The position numbers and the translations under genes are program-made. Source: Trichococcus shcherbakoviae (GTDB lineage: Bacteria; Bacillota; Bacilli; Lactobacillales; Aerococcaceae). Taken from it: a stretch of DNA of 64,000 nt. Positions 42,220 to 53,687 of the stretch are shown here, in pieces (positions within the stretch are counted from its first letter, which is position 1; each line of letters begins with the position of its first letter). The notes below the pieces were generated by a model that was not told the origin of the DNA, ran no database searches, and worked only from the letters and a program-made list of their open reading frames with translations. The stretch lies in NCBI RefSeq assembly GCF_963666195.1, contig NZ_OY762653.1, forward strand, positions 186,001 through 250,000, read 5' to 3'.

Positions 42220-42693
42220 TTAAAATTGGATAGCCAATCTTGCGTTTGCGATCTGTTTTCTTTCGATTTCGATATCTTTGGTTCTGGTTTTGATTCTGAT
42301 CGTCAATACGACGGATTCGTCATTTAATTCCTTCAACGTTCCCTCGTAGAATTTCTCACCATCAATCGCCTGATAGAAGGACAGATGCACGTATTTACCG
42401 ATGGCATTCTGCATATCTGCTTCAGTCTTTAATGGACGCTCTGCTCCTGGTGAGGATACCTCCAGGAAATACGCTTGCGGGATCGGATCCGGGTCGATGG
42501 CATCCAATGCTTCACTGACTTTTTCGCTGATCAGTGCACACTCTTCGATATCGATGCCGCCTGGCTTATCTATATAGATTCTAAGAAACCAGTTTTTCCC
42601 TTCCTTCAAAAACTCCATATCCACTAATTCTAAATTCTGTTCATCAACTATTGGTTGAACCACTACTCGAACTTCATCTACTACACGACTCAC
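42220..42693 (-). CDS. rimP: Ribosome maturation factor RimP
   Basis: A 157-residue protein needed for 30S assembly. It shows LVDMEFLKEGKNWFLRIYIDKPGGIDIEECALISEKVSEALD and YFLEVSSPGAERPLKTEADM, the hallmark. It starts with GTG at 42691-42693, after AAAGGAGG, and leads the operon rimP-nusA-rnpM-ylxQ-infB-rbfA. The terminator of polC lies upstream (42747-42773), so this operon has its own promoter in the remaining gap or is read at low level from polC. Confidence 0.96.
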   Translation of the reverse strand: MSRVVDEVRVVVQPIVDEQNLELVDMEFLKEGKNWFLRIYIDKPGGIDIEECALISEKVSEALDAIDPDPIPQAYFLEVSSPGAERPLKTEADMQNAIGKYVHLSFYQAIDGEKFYEGTLKELNDESVVLTIRIKTRTKDIEIERKQIANARLAIQF

Positions 42694-42746
42694 AGAAATC
42701 CTCCTTTATCAATCCTACACCACTGTCATACATTGGCTGACTGCGT

Positions 42747-42773
42747 AAAAAGAGTGAGCGTTTCCGCTCACTC
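42747..42773 (-). terminator. Intrinsic terminator of polC
   Basis: The perfect nine-base stem GAGTGAGCG / CGCTCACTC with a TTTC loop is followed on the minus strand by UUUUU. Confidence 0.9.
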
Positions 42774-42863
42774 CATCCGACGACTTATTCTTATATAATC
42801 ATACACCATTGTGTCAGTAATTGCAAGGACTTACCAATCTAATGGCTTTGGAATAGCCTTCCC

Positions 42864-45800
42864 TTAAAAATCAAATAAAGAAAGTTGATTTTCGTCAGGT
42901 AAGTTTTTCAATACACCATTTTCATTCATGTAATCGATGATCGTCTTCGAAACCTTCCCTCTCGTTGCCAAGTCCTCTTTGGACAGGAACGGTTGGGCTT
43001 CCCTCGCTTGAACGATCTGGTTCGCCACGTTGCCGCCCAATCCCGGGATGGCCCGGAATGGCGCAATCAGCGTATCCCCTTCGATCACGAAATTATTGGC
43101 GTGCGATTTATCGAGATCTACCATCTTGAAGTTGAAGCCGCGCTCGACCATTTCGTTCGCCAATTCCAATACGGTCAGCAAACTTTTTTCCTTGACCGAA
43201 GCTTCCAAACCCTTATCCATGATTTCTTTCATGCGGGTCTTGATCATTTCTTTCCCTTGCGTCATCGCGACCAAATCGAAATCCTGCGCGCGCACGGAGA
43301 AGAAGGCACAGTAATAACGGATCGGCTGATGCACTTTGAAATAAGCGACGCGCAATGCCATCAATACGTACGCGGCAGCATGGGCTTTCGGGAACATATA
43401 TTTGATCTTCAGGCACGATTGGATGTACCATTCAGGAATTTCCTTCGCACGCATCTCCACCTGCCAATCATCAGGGATCCCTTTCCCTTTACGGACACTC
43501 TCCATGATTTTGAAGGCCAGACCGTCATCCATACCGTGATGGATCAGATATACCATGATGTCGTCACGACAGCCGATAACGTCAGCCAACGGGATGTTGT
43601 TCTCGCGGATGAGCGTTTCGGCATTGCCCAGATAGACATCCGTCCCGTGGGAAAGGCCCGAAATTTGCAGTAATTCCGCAAAAGTGTTAGGACTTGTCTG
43701 CTCCAGCATCCCCCGGACAAAGCGCGTCCCAAATTCTGGAATTCCGAGTGTTCCGGTTTTGCTGAATATCTGTTCCGGCGTGATACCCAGCACTTCGGTA
43801 CCGCTGAATATCTTCATGACATCCGGATCATTGGGCGGGATCGTTTGCGGATCAATCCCGGATAGATCCTGGAGCATCCGGATAACAGTCGGATCATCGT
43901 GTCCAAGTATGTCCAATTTCAGCACATTATCATGGATGGAGTGGAAGTCGAAGTGGGTCGTTTTCCATTCAGAATCCTGGGCATCTGCAGGGAATTGGAT
44001 AGGTGTAAAATCATAGACATCCATATAGTCCGGAATAACGATGATGCCACCTGGATGCTGTCCGGTCGTCCGTTTGACGCCAGTGCAGCCTTTTGCCAAC
44101 CGATCAATTTCAGCAGAGGAGAATCTGAAGTTGTGGTCCCGCTCATAGGCTTTCACATAGCCAAAGGCCGTCTTGTCCGCTACCGTACCGATCGTTCCGG
44201 CACGGTAAACATATTCCTCACCGAAGAGCTCCTTCGTGTAGGCATGGGCCTGGGCTTGATATTCACCTGAGAAGTTCAAATCGATATCGGGTACTTTATC
44301 TCCGTAGAAGCCCAGGAAGGTTTCGAACGGGATGTCGTGTCCGTCGCGGTCCATGTCCGCCCCGCATTTCGGGCAGTCCTTTTTTTCCAAATCGTAGCCG
44401 GAACCGATCGATCCGTCTTCATAGAAATAGGAATATTTGCATTCCGGACAGCGGTAATGCGGCGGCAAAGGATTGACTTCCGTGATCCCGGTCATGGTGG
44501 CTACGAAACTTGAGCCAACCGAGCCCCGGGAACCTACCAGGTAACCGTCTTGGTTGCTTTTCAGCACCAATTTTTGGGAAATCAGATAGATGACCGAGAA
44601 GCCGTTGCCGATGATCGAGTTGAGCTCTTTCTCCAGCCTTTTTTCGACCAGGTCAGGGAGTTCTTCGCCATAAAGACGCTTGGCTTCATCATAGGAAAGT
44701 CGCGTGACCTCCTCGTTAGCACCTTCCATGTTGGGTGTATACAATTGGTCCTTGATCGGCACGATCACTTCCGTGCTGTCAGCAATTTTCTGGGTATTAT
44801 AAACAACGATTTCCTTGGCTTTTTCTTTGCCCAGGAAGGAGAAGCAATCCAGCATCTCATCTGTCGTCCGGAAATGGGCTTCCGGCATATGCAGAACTTT
44901 CCCTTGGTTCACTTTCAAGGATCCGATCAATATTTCCCTGTAGATGGCGTCCTCCTTGTTCAGGTAATGGACATTCCCGGTTGCGACCACTGTTTTGCCC
45001 AGTTCATCCCCGATGGCAACGATTTGGGTGATGATTTCCTCCAGATCGCTTTCATTCTTGACTAATTCCTTTGTGATGAGCGGGGCATAAACCTCTTTCG
45101 GCATGACTTCGATGTAATCGTAGAACTTGGCTTTCTCCTTTGCTACCTCTGCCCCTTTTTGCATCATCGCCTCAAATATTTCGCCTTCGCTGCAGGCAGA
45201 ACCGATCAATAAGTTTCCCCGGATCGCTTGCAGAACGCTGCGCGGAAGGCGCGGTGTCCGGTAATAATACTCGATATTCGAAGCAGATATGATTTTGAAC
45301 AGGTCCTTAAGCCCATCTTGATTTTTCGCCAAAATCGTTGCATGGAACGGCCGTGCCCTTTTGTATGAATCACCGCCGCCTATGTATTTGTTGAGTTCAT
45401 CATGAAACAAGATGTTGTGCTCTTCGCGGGCTTCCTTCAGGAATATCCAGCAGAGTGCCCCGGTTGTTTCGGAATCATAAACCGCACGGTGATGCTGTTC
45501 CAAGCCTACGCCATAACGTTTCGCCAACGTATTCAAACGATGGGATTTCAATTGCGGATGCAAGAAACGGGACATCTCCAATGTGTCGATCACCGGCTGG
45601 GGCGCCTCTGGCATGCCGTAGCGCTCGTAGCTGTTGTTCAGGAAGCCCATGTCGAAACTGGCGTTGTGGGCTACGAGAATGGAACCCTCAGCGAATGCAG
45701 CGAATTGCTCCAACACCGTTTTTTCCGGTTTGGAGTCGCGCACCATGTCATCGGTTATGCCGGTCAATTGGATGGTCGTCTGCGACAGCGGATGACCCGG

Positions 45801-47198
45801 ATTGATGAACTCTTCGAATGTCTCGATGACATTTCCTTTGTACATTTTTACGGCAGCCAGCTCGATGATTTTGTCGTAAACTGCCGACAAGCCCGTCGTT
45901 TCCACGTCGAATACAACATAGATTGCTTCGCTGAGATCTTCATGAACCGGATTATAGGCAATCGGTACGCCGTCATCGACGACGTACGCTTCAATCCCAT
46001 ACAATATTTTCACGTTATTCGCTTTTCCGGCTGCATGGGCATCTGGATAGCCTTGCGCGGCTGCATGATCAGTCAGCGCGATGGCTTTGTGTCCCCATTT
46101 GGCAGCCTGTTTGACGAAATCGCCGATGCCATTGGTGGCATCCATCTGGCTCATGTTTGAGTGCAGATGCAATTCCACTCTTTTTTCGTCTTCGGGCGCC
46201 CGATCTTTCCGTTCCGCATGAGCCACTTCATTGACGTCGCGGCCATTCACAACCAAGTCACGCATGAACGTGTCTTCTTGGACACTCCCGCGTACGCGCA
46301 CCCAGATGCCTTTTTTGACCAGTTCGAAGTTCTGTTCATCTGTTTCATTCGAAGAGAACAGCTTCACCGAAAACGAGGAGGTGTAATCCGTCATTTTGAA
46401 TACGAGCAGTTTCCGCCCGGATCGCAGTTCACGGATTTCACTGTCAAAAATGTAGCCTTCGATGACCACGGAACGCTCTTCTTCGGTGATCGAAGCCATC
46501 TGCTTGATTTCTTCCTTGCCTGAAATTTGTCTGCCGATCATCAAGGGGCCGTTGCCTGCTTTAGATTGTGAGCCGTCACTGCGTTGTCTGTCCTGTTGGT
46601 TTTGTTTGATCGCTTCTTCCGCTTGTTTGACCAACATTTCGTCCTGCTCCTGCTTCCTGGCCAGATATTGAGCCATTCTGGCTTCGGATGCCTCTTCGTC
46701 CACTTCAATCGTGATCTGGAAACTCGGGAACCCCAAGACCAGATAGTTCTGCTGGATCACGGATAAATAGTTATCCGTCAAATGATTTTTGGTGATCTCA
46801 TTTTCGACATTGATCACGACTTTGTTGTTCAGGACGACAGGCGTATGTTTGGCAAAAAGCGTCTGGACCAACGGCGAGGAAATGTTGCTGCGCTGGACGA
46901 CCGTTTCCCAATAATCCAGGATGCTCTCATTCGTCAAGATCGGTTTCCTTGTTTTGATCCGAAGATCGATCGTGGCGATGGATTGGAATTTTATTTTCAT
47001 GTGGTTCATCAAATCATTGAACACTTCGAAAGGCAGGACGTTATCAAAAACGAACTGGAATGACCATAATTTGGATTTTTTATGCACGATGACCTGTTCG
47101 ATTTCCCCGTTTTCAAAATACGGCAGGTACTCCGGCTTGTGATGCAGATTTATCTGTTCCAGCATCTGCTGGAACAATTCATGTTTCGATAATGCCAT
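42864..47198 (-). CDS. polC: DNA polymerase III alpha subunit, Gram-positive type (PolC)
   Basis: A 1444-residue replicative polymerase. An N-terminal domain is followed by an OB domain ([32 protein letters not shown]), and a PHP domain ([24 protein letters not shown]) split by the inserted 3'-5' exonuclease ([22 protein letters not shown], then [12 protein letters not shown]). The polymerase part has [12 protein letters not shown] and [13 protein letters not shown] with catalytic Asp residues. A zinc-type CPEC...CPKC pair lies near residue 900. The start is ATG 47196-47198 after AAGGAG. Preceded by a terminator after rseP (47226-47265). Confidence 0.98.
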   Translation of the reverse strand: MALSKHELFQQMLEQINLHHKPEYLPYFENGEIEQVIVHKKSKLWSFQFVFDNVLPFEVFNDLMNHMKIKFQSIATIDLRIKTRKPILTNESILDYWETVVQRSNISSPLVQTLFAKHTPVVLNNKVVINVENEITKNHLTDNYLSVIQQNYLVLGFPSFQITIEVDEEASEARMAQYLARKQEQDEMLVKQAEEAIKQNQQDRQRSDGSQSKAGNGPLMIGRQISGKEEIKQMASITEEERSVVIEGYIFDSEIRELRSGRKLLVFKMTDYTSSFSVKLFSSNETDEQNFELVKKGIWVRVRGSVQEDTFMRDLVVNGRDVNEVAHAERKDRAPEDEKRVELHLHSNMSQMDATNGIGDFVKQAAKWGHKAIALTDHAAAQGYPDAHAAGKANNVKILYGIEAYVVDDGVPIAYNPVHEDLSEAIYVVFDVETTGLSAVYDKIIELAAVKMYKGNVIETFEEFINPGHPLSQTTIQLTGITDDMVRDSKPEKTVLEQFAAFAEGSILVAHNASFDMGFLNNSYERYGMPEAPQPVIDTLEMSRFLHPQLKSHRLNTLAKRYGVGLEQHHRAVYDSETTGALCWIFLKEAREEHNILFHDELNKYIGGGDSYKRARPFHATILAKNQDGLKDLFKIISASNIEYYYRTPRLPRSVLQAIRGNLLIGSACSEGEIFEAMMQKGAEVAKEKAKFYDYIEVMPKEVYAPLITKELVKNESDLEEIITQIVAIGDELGKTVVATGNVHYLNKEDAIYREILIGSLKVNQGKVLHMPEAHFRTTDEMLDCFSFLGKEKAKEIVVYNTQKIADSTEVIVPIKDQLYTPNMEGANEEVTRLSYDEAKRLYGEELPDLVEKRLEKELNSIIGNGFSVIYLISQKLVLKSNQDGYLVGSRGSVGSSFVATMTGITEVNPLPPHYRCPECKYSYFYEDGSIGSGYDLEKKDCPKCGADMDRDGHDIPFETFLGFYGDKVPDIDLNFSGEYQAQAHAYTKELFGEEYVYRAGTIGTVADKTAFGYVKAYERDHNFRFSSAEIDRLAKGCTGVKRTTGQHPGGIIVIPDYMDVYDFTPIQFPADAQDSEWKTTHFDFHSIHDNVLKLDILGHDDPTVIRMLQDLSGIDPQTIPPNDPDVMKIFSGTEVLGITPEQIFSKTGTLGIPEFGTRFVRGMLEQTSPNTFAELLQISGLSHGTDVYLGNAETLIRENNIPLADVIGCRDDIMVYLIHHGMDDGLAFKIMESVRKGKGIPDDWQVEMRAKEIPEWYIQSCLKIKYMFPKAHAAAYVLMALRVAYFKVHQPIRYYCAFFSVRAQDFDLVAMTQGKEMIKTRMKEIMDKGLEASVKEKSLLTVLELANEMVERGFNFKMVDLDKSHANNFVIEGDTLIAPFRAIPGLGGNVANQIVQAREAQPFLSKEDLATRGKVSKTIIDYMNENGVLKNLPDENQLSLFDF

Positions 47199-47225
47199 TT
47201 GATCGCTCCTTCTCAACTAACAAAC

Positions 47226-47265
47226 AAAAAGATCCAAAGAATGAGCTTTCCTTTCTTTGAATCTT
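47226..47265 (-). terminator. Intrinsic terminator between rseP and polC
   Basis: A 13-base stem with one G-U pair (AAGATYCAAAGAA / TTCTTTGRATCTT), an 11-base loop and a U run on the minus strand. It ends the uppS-cdsA-rseP unit before polC. Confidence 0.78.
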
Positions 47266-47280
47266 CTTATTATCTTCCTA

Positions 47281-48555
47281 TCATTGTCCAAAGAAAAATC
47301 TTTGGATATCGTTCCAAGTGACGATGACCATCAGCAGGAGCAAAAGCCCCATTCCGATAGCTGTGATGATGCCTTCCTTCTCAGGATCCAAAGGCTTGCC
47401 TCGGATTCCTTCCACTACGTTCAGCAGCAGTTTCCCGCCATCCAATGCCGGAATCGGCAAAAGATTCACGACACCAAGGTTGATGCTCAAGTAGGCCAAG
47501 AAACTGAGCACACTCAGAAAGCCGTAATCGACAACTTGTTCCGTTGCCGCATAGATGGCGACAGGCCCGCCGAATGAATCGGCTTGGAAGCCGGTCCTGA
47601 ACATGGAGAAGACCAATCCGAAGATTGAAGTGGCAATCACCCAGAATTCTTTGAACCCGTAACTGATTTTAGCCATCAAGCTGCGATCCATAGGAGGAGC
47701 AACACCGATCAGCCCATAGTCATTGCCTTGTTCATCGGTTTTTGTATCGGGCGTTATGAGCACATCACGTGCTTCCTGACCGTCAGTGCTGACAGAGAGT
47801 GTGATTACGTTGCCCGGGTTGGCTTGGATGGATGCAACCAGTTCCGTCCATTCAGCGATCTCCTCGCCATTCACAGCCAAGATTTTATCATCCACCCTCA
47901 ATCCGGCAGTTTCCGCAGGGCTGTCAGGCTGGATTTCTCCCAGGCGATTATCGTTGACCGTAACGCCGCCTTGCACGAACGCAATCGTGATGAACACCGC
48001 AATACCCAAAATGAAATTATTCATCGGTCCGGCAAAGTTTGTCATCATTCGTTTCAGCAAGGGCGCTGATTGGTATTGCACATCGATGGGAGCGATCTGA
48101 ACCTCTGTTCCGTCCGCTTCGATGATTGTCGCATCGCGTTTGACTGCATAGGTAACGGGTTCCGAACTTCCCGGAATGATGCCCTTTATGAAGAGAGCCT
48201 GTTCCAGATCAGCTTCCAGTAATTCTATCGGAACAGCATGCAAATGTTGTTTATTGCTTATATCTATTTGATTGACCTGTTGCACTTCATCAAGTGTTAT
48301 ATTGAGCGGCATACCGGGTTTCAACTCAGTGTCTTCATCCCCGATTCCGGCCATCCGCACATAACCGCCGATAGGCAGCATCCGGATTGTGTAGGTTGTT
48401 CCGTTTTTGCGATGAGAGAAGATTTTAGGTCCCATACCGATTGCGAATTCACGAACCAAAATGCCGGCTTTTTTCGCAAAATAGAAATGGCCGAATTCAT
48501 GGATGATCACTAGTATGCTGAACACGATGATGAATGTTATGATTGTCTGAAACAT
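47281..48555 (-). CDS. rseP: Site-2 metalloprotease RseP (RasP type)
   Basis: A 424-residue membrane protease that cuts within membrane helices of anti-sigma factors and signal-peptide remnants. The N-terminal helix carries the zinc motif HEFGHFYFAKKAG. A central PDZ domain has AGLRVDDKILAVNGEEIAEW. The C-terminal helices hold the second active-site motif NLLPIPALDGGKLL. The start is ATG 48553-48555 with GTGAGGAA upstream; an in-frame start 12 bases earlier is not supported. It follows cdsA by 36 bases. proS, the usual next gene, is absent. Confidence 0.96.
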   Translation of the reverse strand: MFQTIITFIIVFSILVIIHEFGHFYFAKKAGILVREFAIGMGPKIFSHRKNGTTYTIRMLPIGGYVRMAGIGDEDTELKPGMPLNITLDEVQQVNQIDISNKQHLHAVPIELLEADLEQALFIKGIIPGSSEPVTYAVKRDATIIEADGTEVQIAPIDVQYQSAPLLKRMMTNFAGPMNNFILGIAVFITIAFVQGGVTVNDNRLGEIQPDSPAETAGLRVDDKILAVNGEEIAEWTELVASIQANPGNVITLSVSTDGQEARDVLITPDTKTDEQGNDYGLIGVAPPMDRSLMAKISYGFKEFWVIATSIFGLVFSMFRTGFQADSFGGPVAIYAATEQVVDYGFLSVLSFLAYLSINLGVVNLLPIPALDGGKLLLNVVEGIRGKPLDPEKEGIITAIGMGLLLLLMVIVTWNDIQRFFFGQ

Positions 48556-48591
48556 GTGATTCCTCACTTTCTGTATCTTGCCTTGCCGTTC

Positions 48592-49386
48592 TTAAAATAT
48601 GAAATGCAGAAAAATATGGAACACTGGCATCACAAAAAGTGTGCTATCGAAACGATCGAGCATGCCGCCATGTCCGGGCAATATCTTCCCGGCATCCTTG
48701 ACGCCAAAATAGCGTTTGAATGCCGATTCAACCAGATCACCCATCTGCCCGCAGACCGAAAGCAGGATAGTCAGCATGATCTGAAGGCCCATCGATAACC
48801 CCAGTGGATTATAGTAATGGAAAAACACGATGGCGATCAGCACAGCAGCGATCGATCCGCCGACGGATCCTTCGACCGTTTTGTTGGGGCTGATTGCCGG
48901 AGCGAGTTTATTCTTGCCTATTTTTCTTCCGATCATGTAAGCGCCGATGTCCGTACCCCAGATGATGAACAACACTAAAAGTACCATCCAAAACCCGATT
49001 TCCCTTGTCTGCATGAAGTAATAGAATCCTCTCCCGACATAAAGGGAAGTCAGCACGGAAGCGGCCGCATCATCGAATGTGAAATCATTCCTTGAAAACA
49101 CGGTGAAGACGAACAGAATCAGTGCTTCCAAATAAATCAAAAGCATCGCATCGATGCCGTCAGGGATGAAATGCAGGTAGGCTTCCGGAAGCATCAAAAG
49201 GACGGTCGCCAAAGCTGTGATGATTCCCTCCACACTGAAGATGGTCAGTTTTTTCATCTTCAATAGTTCTTGGACAGCGATCAATCCGATTGCTGTCATA
49301 AGCAGTTGTAAGGCTAATCCCCCAATCCATAAGAATGGGATAAAAACGGCGCCAGCCACTAAGCCTGTGATTACTCTTTCCTTCAT
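48592..49386 (-). CDS. cdsA: Phosphatidate cytidylyltransferase
   Basis: A 264-residue membrane enzyme that makes CDP-diacylglycerol from phosphatidate and CTP for phospholipid synthesis. It has about seven helices. The family signature is complete near the C-terminus (ESAFKRYFGVKDAGKILPGHGGMLDRFDS). WGTDIGAYMIGRKIGKNKLAPAISPNKTVEGSVGG precedes it. It lies 10 bases after uppS. GGGAGG is the ribosome site. It ends with HIFLHFIF, slightly hydrophobic. Confidence 0.97.
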   Translation of the reverse strand: MKERVITGLVAGAVFIPFLWIGGLALQLLMTAIGLIAVQELLKMKKLTIFSVEGIITALATVLLMLPEAYLHFIPDGIDAMLLIYLEALILFVFTVFSRNDFTFDDAAASVLTSLYVGRGFYYFMQTREIGFWMVLLVLFIIWGTDIGAYMIGRKIGKNKLAPAISPNKTVEGSVGGSIAAVLIAIVFFHYYNPLGLSMGLQIMLTILLSVCGQMGDLVESAFKRYFGVKDAGKILPGHGGMLDRFDSTLFVMPVFHIFLHFIF

Positions 49387-49396
49387 GTTATCCTCC

Positions 49397-50158
49397 CTAT
49401 ATGCCGCCGAAGCGGCGATTGCGATGCTGATATTCTGCTAGCGCAGCTCGCAAGCTGGCTGTTGAAAAATCAGGCCAAAATTCTTCCGTGAAGTACATTT
49501 CGCTGTAAGCAGCCTGCCAGAGCAAAAAGTTGCTCAAACGGATTTCTCCGCTGGTGCGGATCAACAAGTCGGGATCCTGCCATTCACCAAGCCCGTTCGT
49601 GAATAGATAACCAGCGAATACTTCATCGGTGATTTCGTCTGCCGAGAGTTTTCCCGATGCGACATCGCCCGCAATCATTTTTGTCGCTTGGATGATTTCA
49701 GCCCTGGAACCATAATTCAGAGCGAAATTCAAAACCAGACCGGTATTGTCCTTCGTTTTTTCGATCGCATTCTGCACGACCTTCAGCGTCTTTTCGGGCA
49801 ATTGATCGATCCAGCCGATGGTCGTCACTTTGATGTTGTTCTGCATCAATTCCGGCATGAACACATCAAAAAAATCGATGGGCAACCCCATCAAAAAATT
49901 GACTTCGTCAGACGGGCGTTTCCAGTTTTCTGTCGAAAAGGCGTATAGCGTCAACACCTTTACATTAAGGCGGCTTGCCTCTATGGCAATCTTTTTCACG
50001 GTATTCATGCCCTCTTTATGTCCGTAGACCCGCGGCATCAATTTTTTCTTTGCCCAACGGCCATTTCCGTCCATAATGATGGCGACATGGGCTGGAACGA
50101 TGCCGTTTTCATCGAACAGCAATTCTGTTTTTGGATTCTCACTCTTGAATAGAGCCAT
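49397..50158 (-). CDS. uppS: Undecaprenyl diphosphate synthase (cis-isoprenyl transferase)
   Basis: A 253-residue cytoplasmic enzyme that builds the C55 lipid carrier for peptidoglycan and wall polymers. Catalytic region VAIIMDGNGRWAKKKLMPRVYGHKEGM has the essential Asp. Further motifs are LTLYAFSTENWKRP, NYGSRAEI, and DLLIRTSGEIRLSNFLLWQAAYSEMYF. It is first of the unit uppS-cdsA-rseP, with a promoter at 50191-50199, after the frr terminator. Confidence 0.97.
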   Translation of the reverse strand: MALFKSENPKTELLFDENGIVPAHVAIIMDGNGRWAKKKLMPRVYGHKEGMNTVKKIAIEASRLNVKVLTLYAFSTENWKRPSDEVNFLMGLPIDFFDVFMPELMQNNIKVTTIGWIDQLPEKTLKVVQNAIEKTKDNTGLVLNFALNYGSRAEIIQATKMIAGDVASGKLSADEITDEVFAGYLFTNGLGEWQDPDLLIRTSGEIRLSNFLLWQAAYSEMYFTEEFWPDFSTASLRAALAEYQHRNRRFGGI

Positions 50159-50190
50159 GCTTTATCCCTCACTTTTTCATAACTCTCTAT

Positions 50191-50199
50191 ATTTTAACA
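50191..50199 (-). promoter_or_regulatory. Extended -10 promoter of uppS-cdsA-rseP
   Basis: On the minus strand TGTTAAAAT, about 33 bases before the uppS ATG and downstream of the frr terminator. No clear -35. Confidence 0.45.
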
Positions 50200-50246
50200 A
50201 AAACCCGCCTGAATTCCTATGATTAACAGGAAATTATATAATTTTT

Positions 50247-50294
50247 AAAAAGAGCCAGGGCACAAATCATTTCGAATGATTTGTGCCCTGGCTC
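50247..50294 (-). terminator. Intrinsic terminator of frr
   Basis: A perfect 20-base stem (50252-50271 with 50275-50294) with a three-base loop; on the minus strand UUUUU follows. Confidence 0.93.
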
Positions 50295-50313
50295 CTTTTC
50301 TGCGGATGAAATT

Positions 50314-50871
50314 TTAAACGTCCAAAATTTCTTTCTCTTTGTCCGCTGTTATTTTGTCGATTTCTTTGGAAGATTTGTCGGTGAACTCTTGCACTTTCTT
50401 TTCATAAGTGCGCAACTCATCTTCTGTGATTTCTTTGTTCTTTTCTGCTTTTTTCAAAGCTTCGATGGCATCGCGGCGAATATTACGGATAGAGACCTTA
50501 GCTGCTTCGTTTTCTTTGCCTACGGTCTTCGCCAACTCTTTGCGTCGCTCTGAAGTCAGTGCCGGGATAACCAAACGGATGACGTTACCGTCATTGGCTG
50601 GGTTGATGCCCAGATCGCTTTGGTAAATCGCACGTTCGATATCACCGATACTGGATTTGTCGTAAGGCGTCACCAACAACATGCGTCCTTCAGGAATCGT
50701 GATGGAAGCCAATTGATTCACTGGCGTGTTTGTTCCGTAGTATTCCACTTCGATGCGGTCCAACAAACTTGCATTCGCGCGGCCTGCCCGAATCGAGCCA
50801 AGCTCGCGGATCAATGCCGCTTCCGTTTTTTTCATTCTGTCGATCGCATTATCCAGGATTTCTTTAACCAT
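50314..50871 (-). CDS. frr: Ribosome recycling factor
   Basis: A 185-residue protein that, with EF-G, splits post-termination ribosomes. It has [73 protein letters not shown], and a coiled-coil C-terminus. Length is exactly typical. It lies two bases after pyrH and is followed by a strong terminator. Confidence 0.98.
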   Translation of the reverse strand: MVKEILDNAIDRMKKTEAALIRELGSIRAGRANASLLDRIEVEYYGTNTPVNQLASITIPEGRMLLVTPYDKSSIGDIERAIYQSDLGINPANDGNVIRLVIPALTSERRKELAKTVGKENEAAKVSIRNIRRDAIEALKKAEKNKEITEDELRTYEKKVQEFTDKSSKEIDKITADKEKEILDV

Positions 50872-50873
50872 GA

Positions 50874-51680
<807 letters not shown>

Positions 51681-51683
51681 TCA

Positions 51684-52565
51684 TTATTTTTTGACTTGGC
51701 TCATAACTTCTTCTGCAAAGTCAACAGAGCGTTTTTCGATACCTTCGCCTACAGCGTAGCGTACGAATGATTTAACAGCGCCGCCTTTAGAAGCAGCATA
51801 TTGTGAAACTGTTTGATCTGGATCTTTAACAAAAGGTTGATCGTTCAATGAAATTTCGCTCAAGAATTTGTTCAAACGGCCTACGATCATTTTTTCAACG
51901 ATGTTGGCTGGTTTGCCTTCGTTCAATGCTTGTTCAGTCAGAACTTTCTTTTCATGTTCAAGTTCTTCTGCAGAAACTTCGTCGCGTGAAACATATTTAG
52001 GATTGATGGCAGCGATGTGCATAGAGATATCTTTAGCAGCATCTGCATCAGTAGATCCTTCCAATACTGTCAACACAGCGATACGTCCGCCTTGATGTAA
52101 GTAAGCACCAAAAGCATCTGCATCCGTTTTTTCAACGATAGTAAAGCGACGCAAAGTAATTTTTTCGCCGATTACTGTAGTAGCGCTCAAGATAACATCG
52201 TTTAATGTACCGTCAGCAGTTTCGATCGCTAAAGCAGCTTCCACTGTTTCTGGTTTGTTTTTAGCGATGATTGCTGTGATATCAGCTACTAAGTTTTGGA
52301 ATTTGTCGTTTTTCGCAACAAAGTCTGTTTCTGCATTGATTTCAGCGATTACGGCTGTATTTCCGTCAACATATACGTTTGCAAGTCCTTCAGCAGCGAT
52401 ACGGTCAGCTTTTTTAGCTGCTTTAGCCATACCGTTTTCTCTTAGGTAGTCAACCGCTTTGTCCATGTCGCCATCGACTTCTACTAGAGCTCTTTTAGCA
52501 TCCATCATGCCTACGCCTGTCATGTCGCGTAATTCTTTAACCATTTTTGCTGTTACTTGTGCCAT
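51684..52565 (-). CDS. tsf: Elongation factor Ts
   Basis: A 293-residue nucleotide-exchange factor for EF-Tu. The N-terminal part is [57 protein letters not shown] is the core motif, followed by [15 protein letters not shown] and EQPFVKDP-like wording ([13 protein letters not shown]). Length is normal. AGGAGG precedes the ATG. It follows rpsB, with a terminator-like hairpin between (52595-52674). Confidence 0.98.
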   Translation of the reverse strand: MAQVTAKMVKELRDMTGVGMMDAKRALVEVDGDMDKAVDYLRENGMAKAAKKADRIAAEGLANVYVDGNTAVIAEINAETDFVAKNDKFQNLVADITAIIAKNKPETVEAALAIETADGTLNDVILSATTVIGEKITLRRFTIVEKTDADAFGAYLHQGGRIAVLTVLEGSTDADAAKDISMHIAAINPKYVSRDEVSAEELEHEKKVLTEQALNEGKPANIVEKMIVGRLNKFLSEISLNDQPFVKDPDQTVSQYAASKGGAVKSFVRYAVGEGIEKRSVDFAEEVMSQVKK

Positions 52566-52594
52566 TCTATGATTCCTCCTGAATATTCTTTTTC

Positions 52595-52674
52595 AAAAAA
52601 AAGCTGTCCCAAAGAGAATAGAAAAGATGTCGGCTACCAAATTGGCTATATCTTTCTTCTTTTCTGAGACAGCT
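52595..52674 (-). terminator. Terminator or attenuator between rpsB and tsf
   Basis: A long imperfect hairpin with closing stem AGCTGTC / GACAGCT, and an inner stem around CTTTTCT/AGAAAAG. On the minus strand U8 follows. Partial read-through into tsf would set the S2 to EF-Ts ratio. Confidence 0.75.
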
Positions 52675-52700
52675 CGTTGCTTCAAACTAAATAGGAAATA

Positions 52701-53486
52701 TTATTCGTTGTTGCCTTCTACAACTTCAACGATTTCTTCTAATGAAGTTGCTTCGTCAGCTTCAGCTGCAAAAGTTTCTTCAACAGAAATTTCAACTTGA
52801 TCTTTTCCTTGGTTGCCTTCGATGAAAGCATCAGCCATTTTAGCAGTGATCAATTTAACTGCGCGGATAGCATCATCATTTGAAGGGATTACTACGTCGA
52901 TTTCATCTGGATCACAGTTTGTGTCAACCATAGCGACGATAGGAATGTTCAATTTGTGAGCTTCTTGAACAGCGATTCTTTCTTTTCTTGGGTCAACGAT
53001 GAACATTACATCAGGGATTCTAGGCATATCTTTGATACCGCCCAAGAATTTTTCCAAACGTTCTTGTTCTTTTTTCAAGATAGAAACTTCTTTTTTAGGA
53101 AGTAGTTCGAAAGTGCCGTCTTCAGACATAGCTTCGATTGATTTCAAACGTTTGATACGTTTTTGGATAGTATCCCAGTTAGTCAAAGTACCACCTAACC
53201 AACGGTGATTTACGAAGAACTGACCTGAACGGATAGCTTCGTCTTTGATTGAATCTTGCGCTTGTTTTTTAGTCCCTACGAATAAAGCTACGCCGCCTTC
53301 TTCAGCAACGTTAAGCATGTATTTGTATGCTTCGTCGACTAATTTTACAGTTTTTTGCAAGTCGATGATGTAGATACCGTTTCTTTCTGTAAAGATGTAT
53401 CTCTTCATTTTTGGGTTCCAACGACGAGTCTGGTGACCGAAGTGTACGCCTGCTTCCAATAATTGTTTCATTGAAATTACTGCCAT
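52701..53486 (-). CDS. rpsB: 30S ribosomal protein S2
   Basis: A 261-residue ribosomal protein. It has [43 protein letters not shown] and [37 protein letters not shown]. The C-terminal tail (about 30 residues) is acidic, as in Lactobacillales. The start ATG 53484-53486 follows GGAGGAAAC; the longer open frame to 53582 is leader. A near-consensus promoter lies at 53613-53641. Confidence 0.98.
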   Translation of the reverse strand: MAVISMKQLLEAGVHFGHQTRRWNPKMKRYIFTERNGIYIIDLQKTVKLVDEAYKYMLNVAEEGGVALFVGTKKQAQDSIKDEAIRSGQFFVNHRWLGGTLTNWDTIQKRIKRLKSIEAMSEDGTFELLPKKEVSILKKEQERLEKFLGGIKDMPRIPDVMFIVDPRKERIAVQEAHKLNIPIVAMVDTNCDPDEIDVVIPSNDDAIRAVKLITAKMADAFIEGNQGKDQVEISVEETFAAEADEATSLEEIVEVVEGNNE

Positions 53487-53606
53487 GTTTGTTTCCTCCA
53501 AGTTTGTTTTTATTTTCCTCCCCCGATTTCTTCTACAGCAGAAACTCATCTTACGATAAGCAACGTCCGCCGTATCGATCAAGGTGTGAAATGTGGTTTT
53601 GCACCG
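53487..53606 (-). promoter_or_regulatory. Untranslated leader of rpsB, possible autoregulatory region
   Basis: A leader of about 120 bases separates the predicted start site from the rpsB ATG. It holds ACGGCGGACGTTGCTTATCG and can fold. S2 is known to bind its own leader in other bacteria; whether this one does is inference. Confidence 0.35.
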
Positions 53607-53612
53607 TTGATA

Positions 53613-53641
53613 ATTATATCGAATTATACTGAAAGAAGCAA
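53613..53641 (-). promoter_or_regulatory. Promoter of rpsB-tsf
   Basis: On the minus strand TTGCTT (-35), 17 bases, TATAAT (-10). A second TATAAT-like box lies just upstream inside the spacer. Confidence 0.75.
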
Positions 53642-53687
53642 GTGTTTTTTCTGAAAATGGCTATCAGGCACCCTCATTACTGTTTAT

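Noticed and set aside
52595-52674. Riboswitch before tsf
   Set aside because: The structure is one long hairpin with a U tract and no known aptamer core; terminator or attenuator explains it better.
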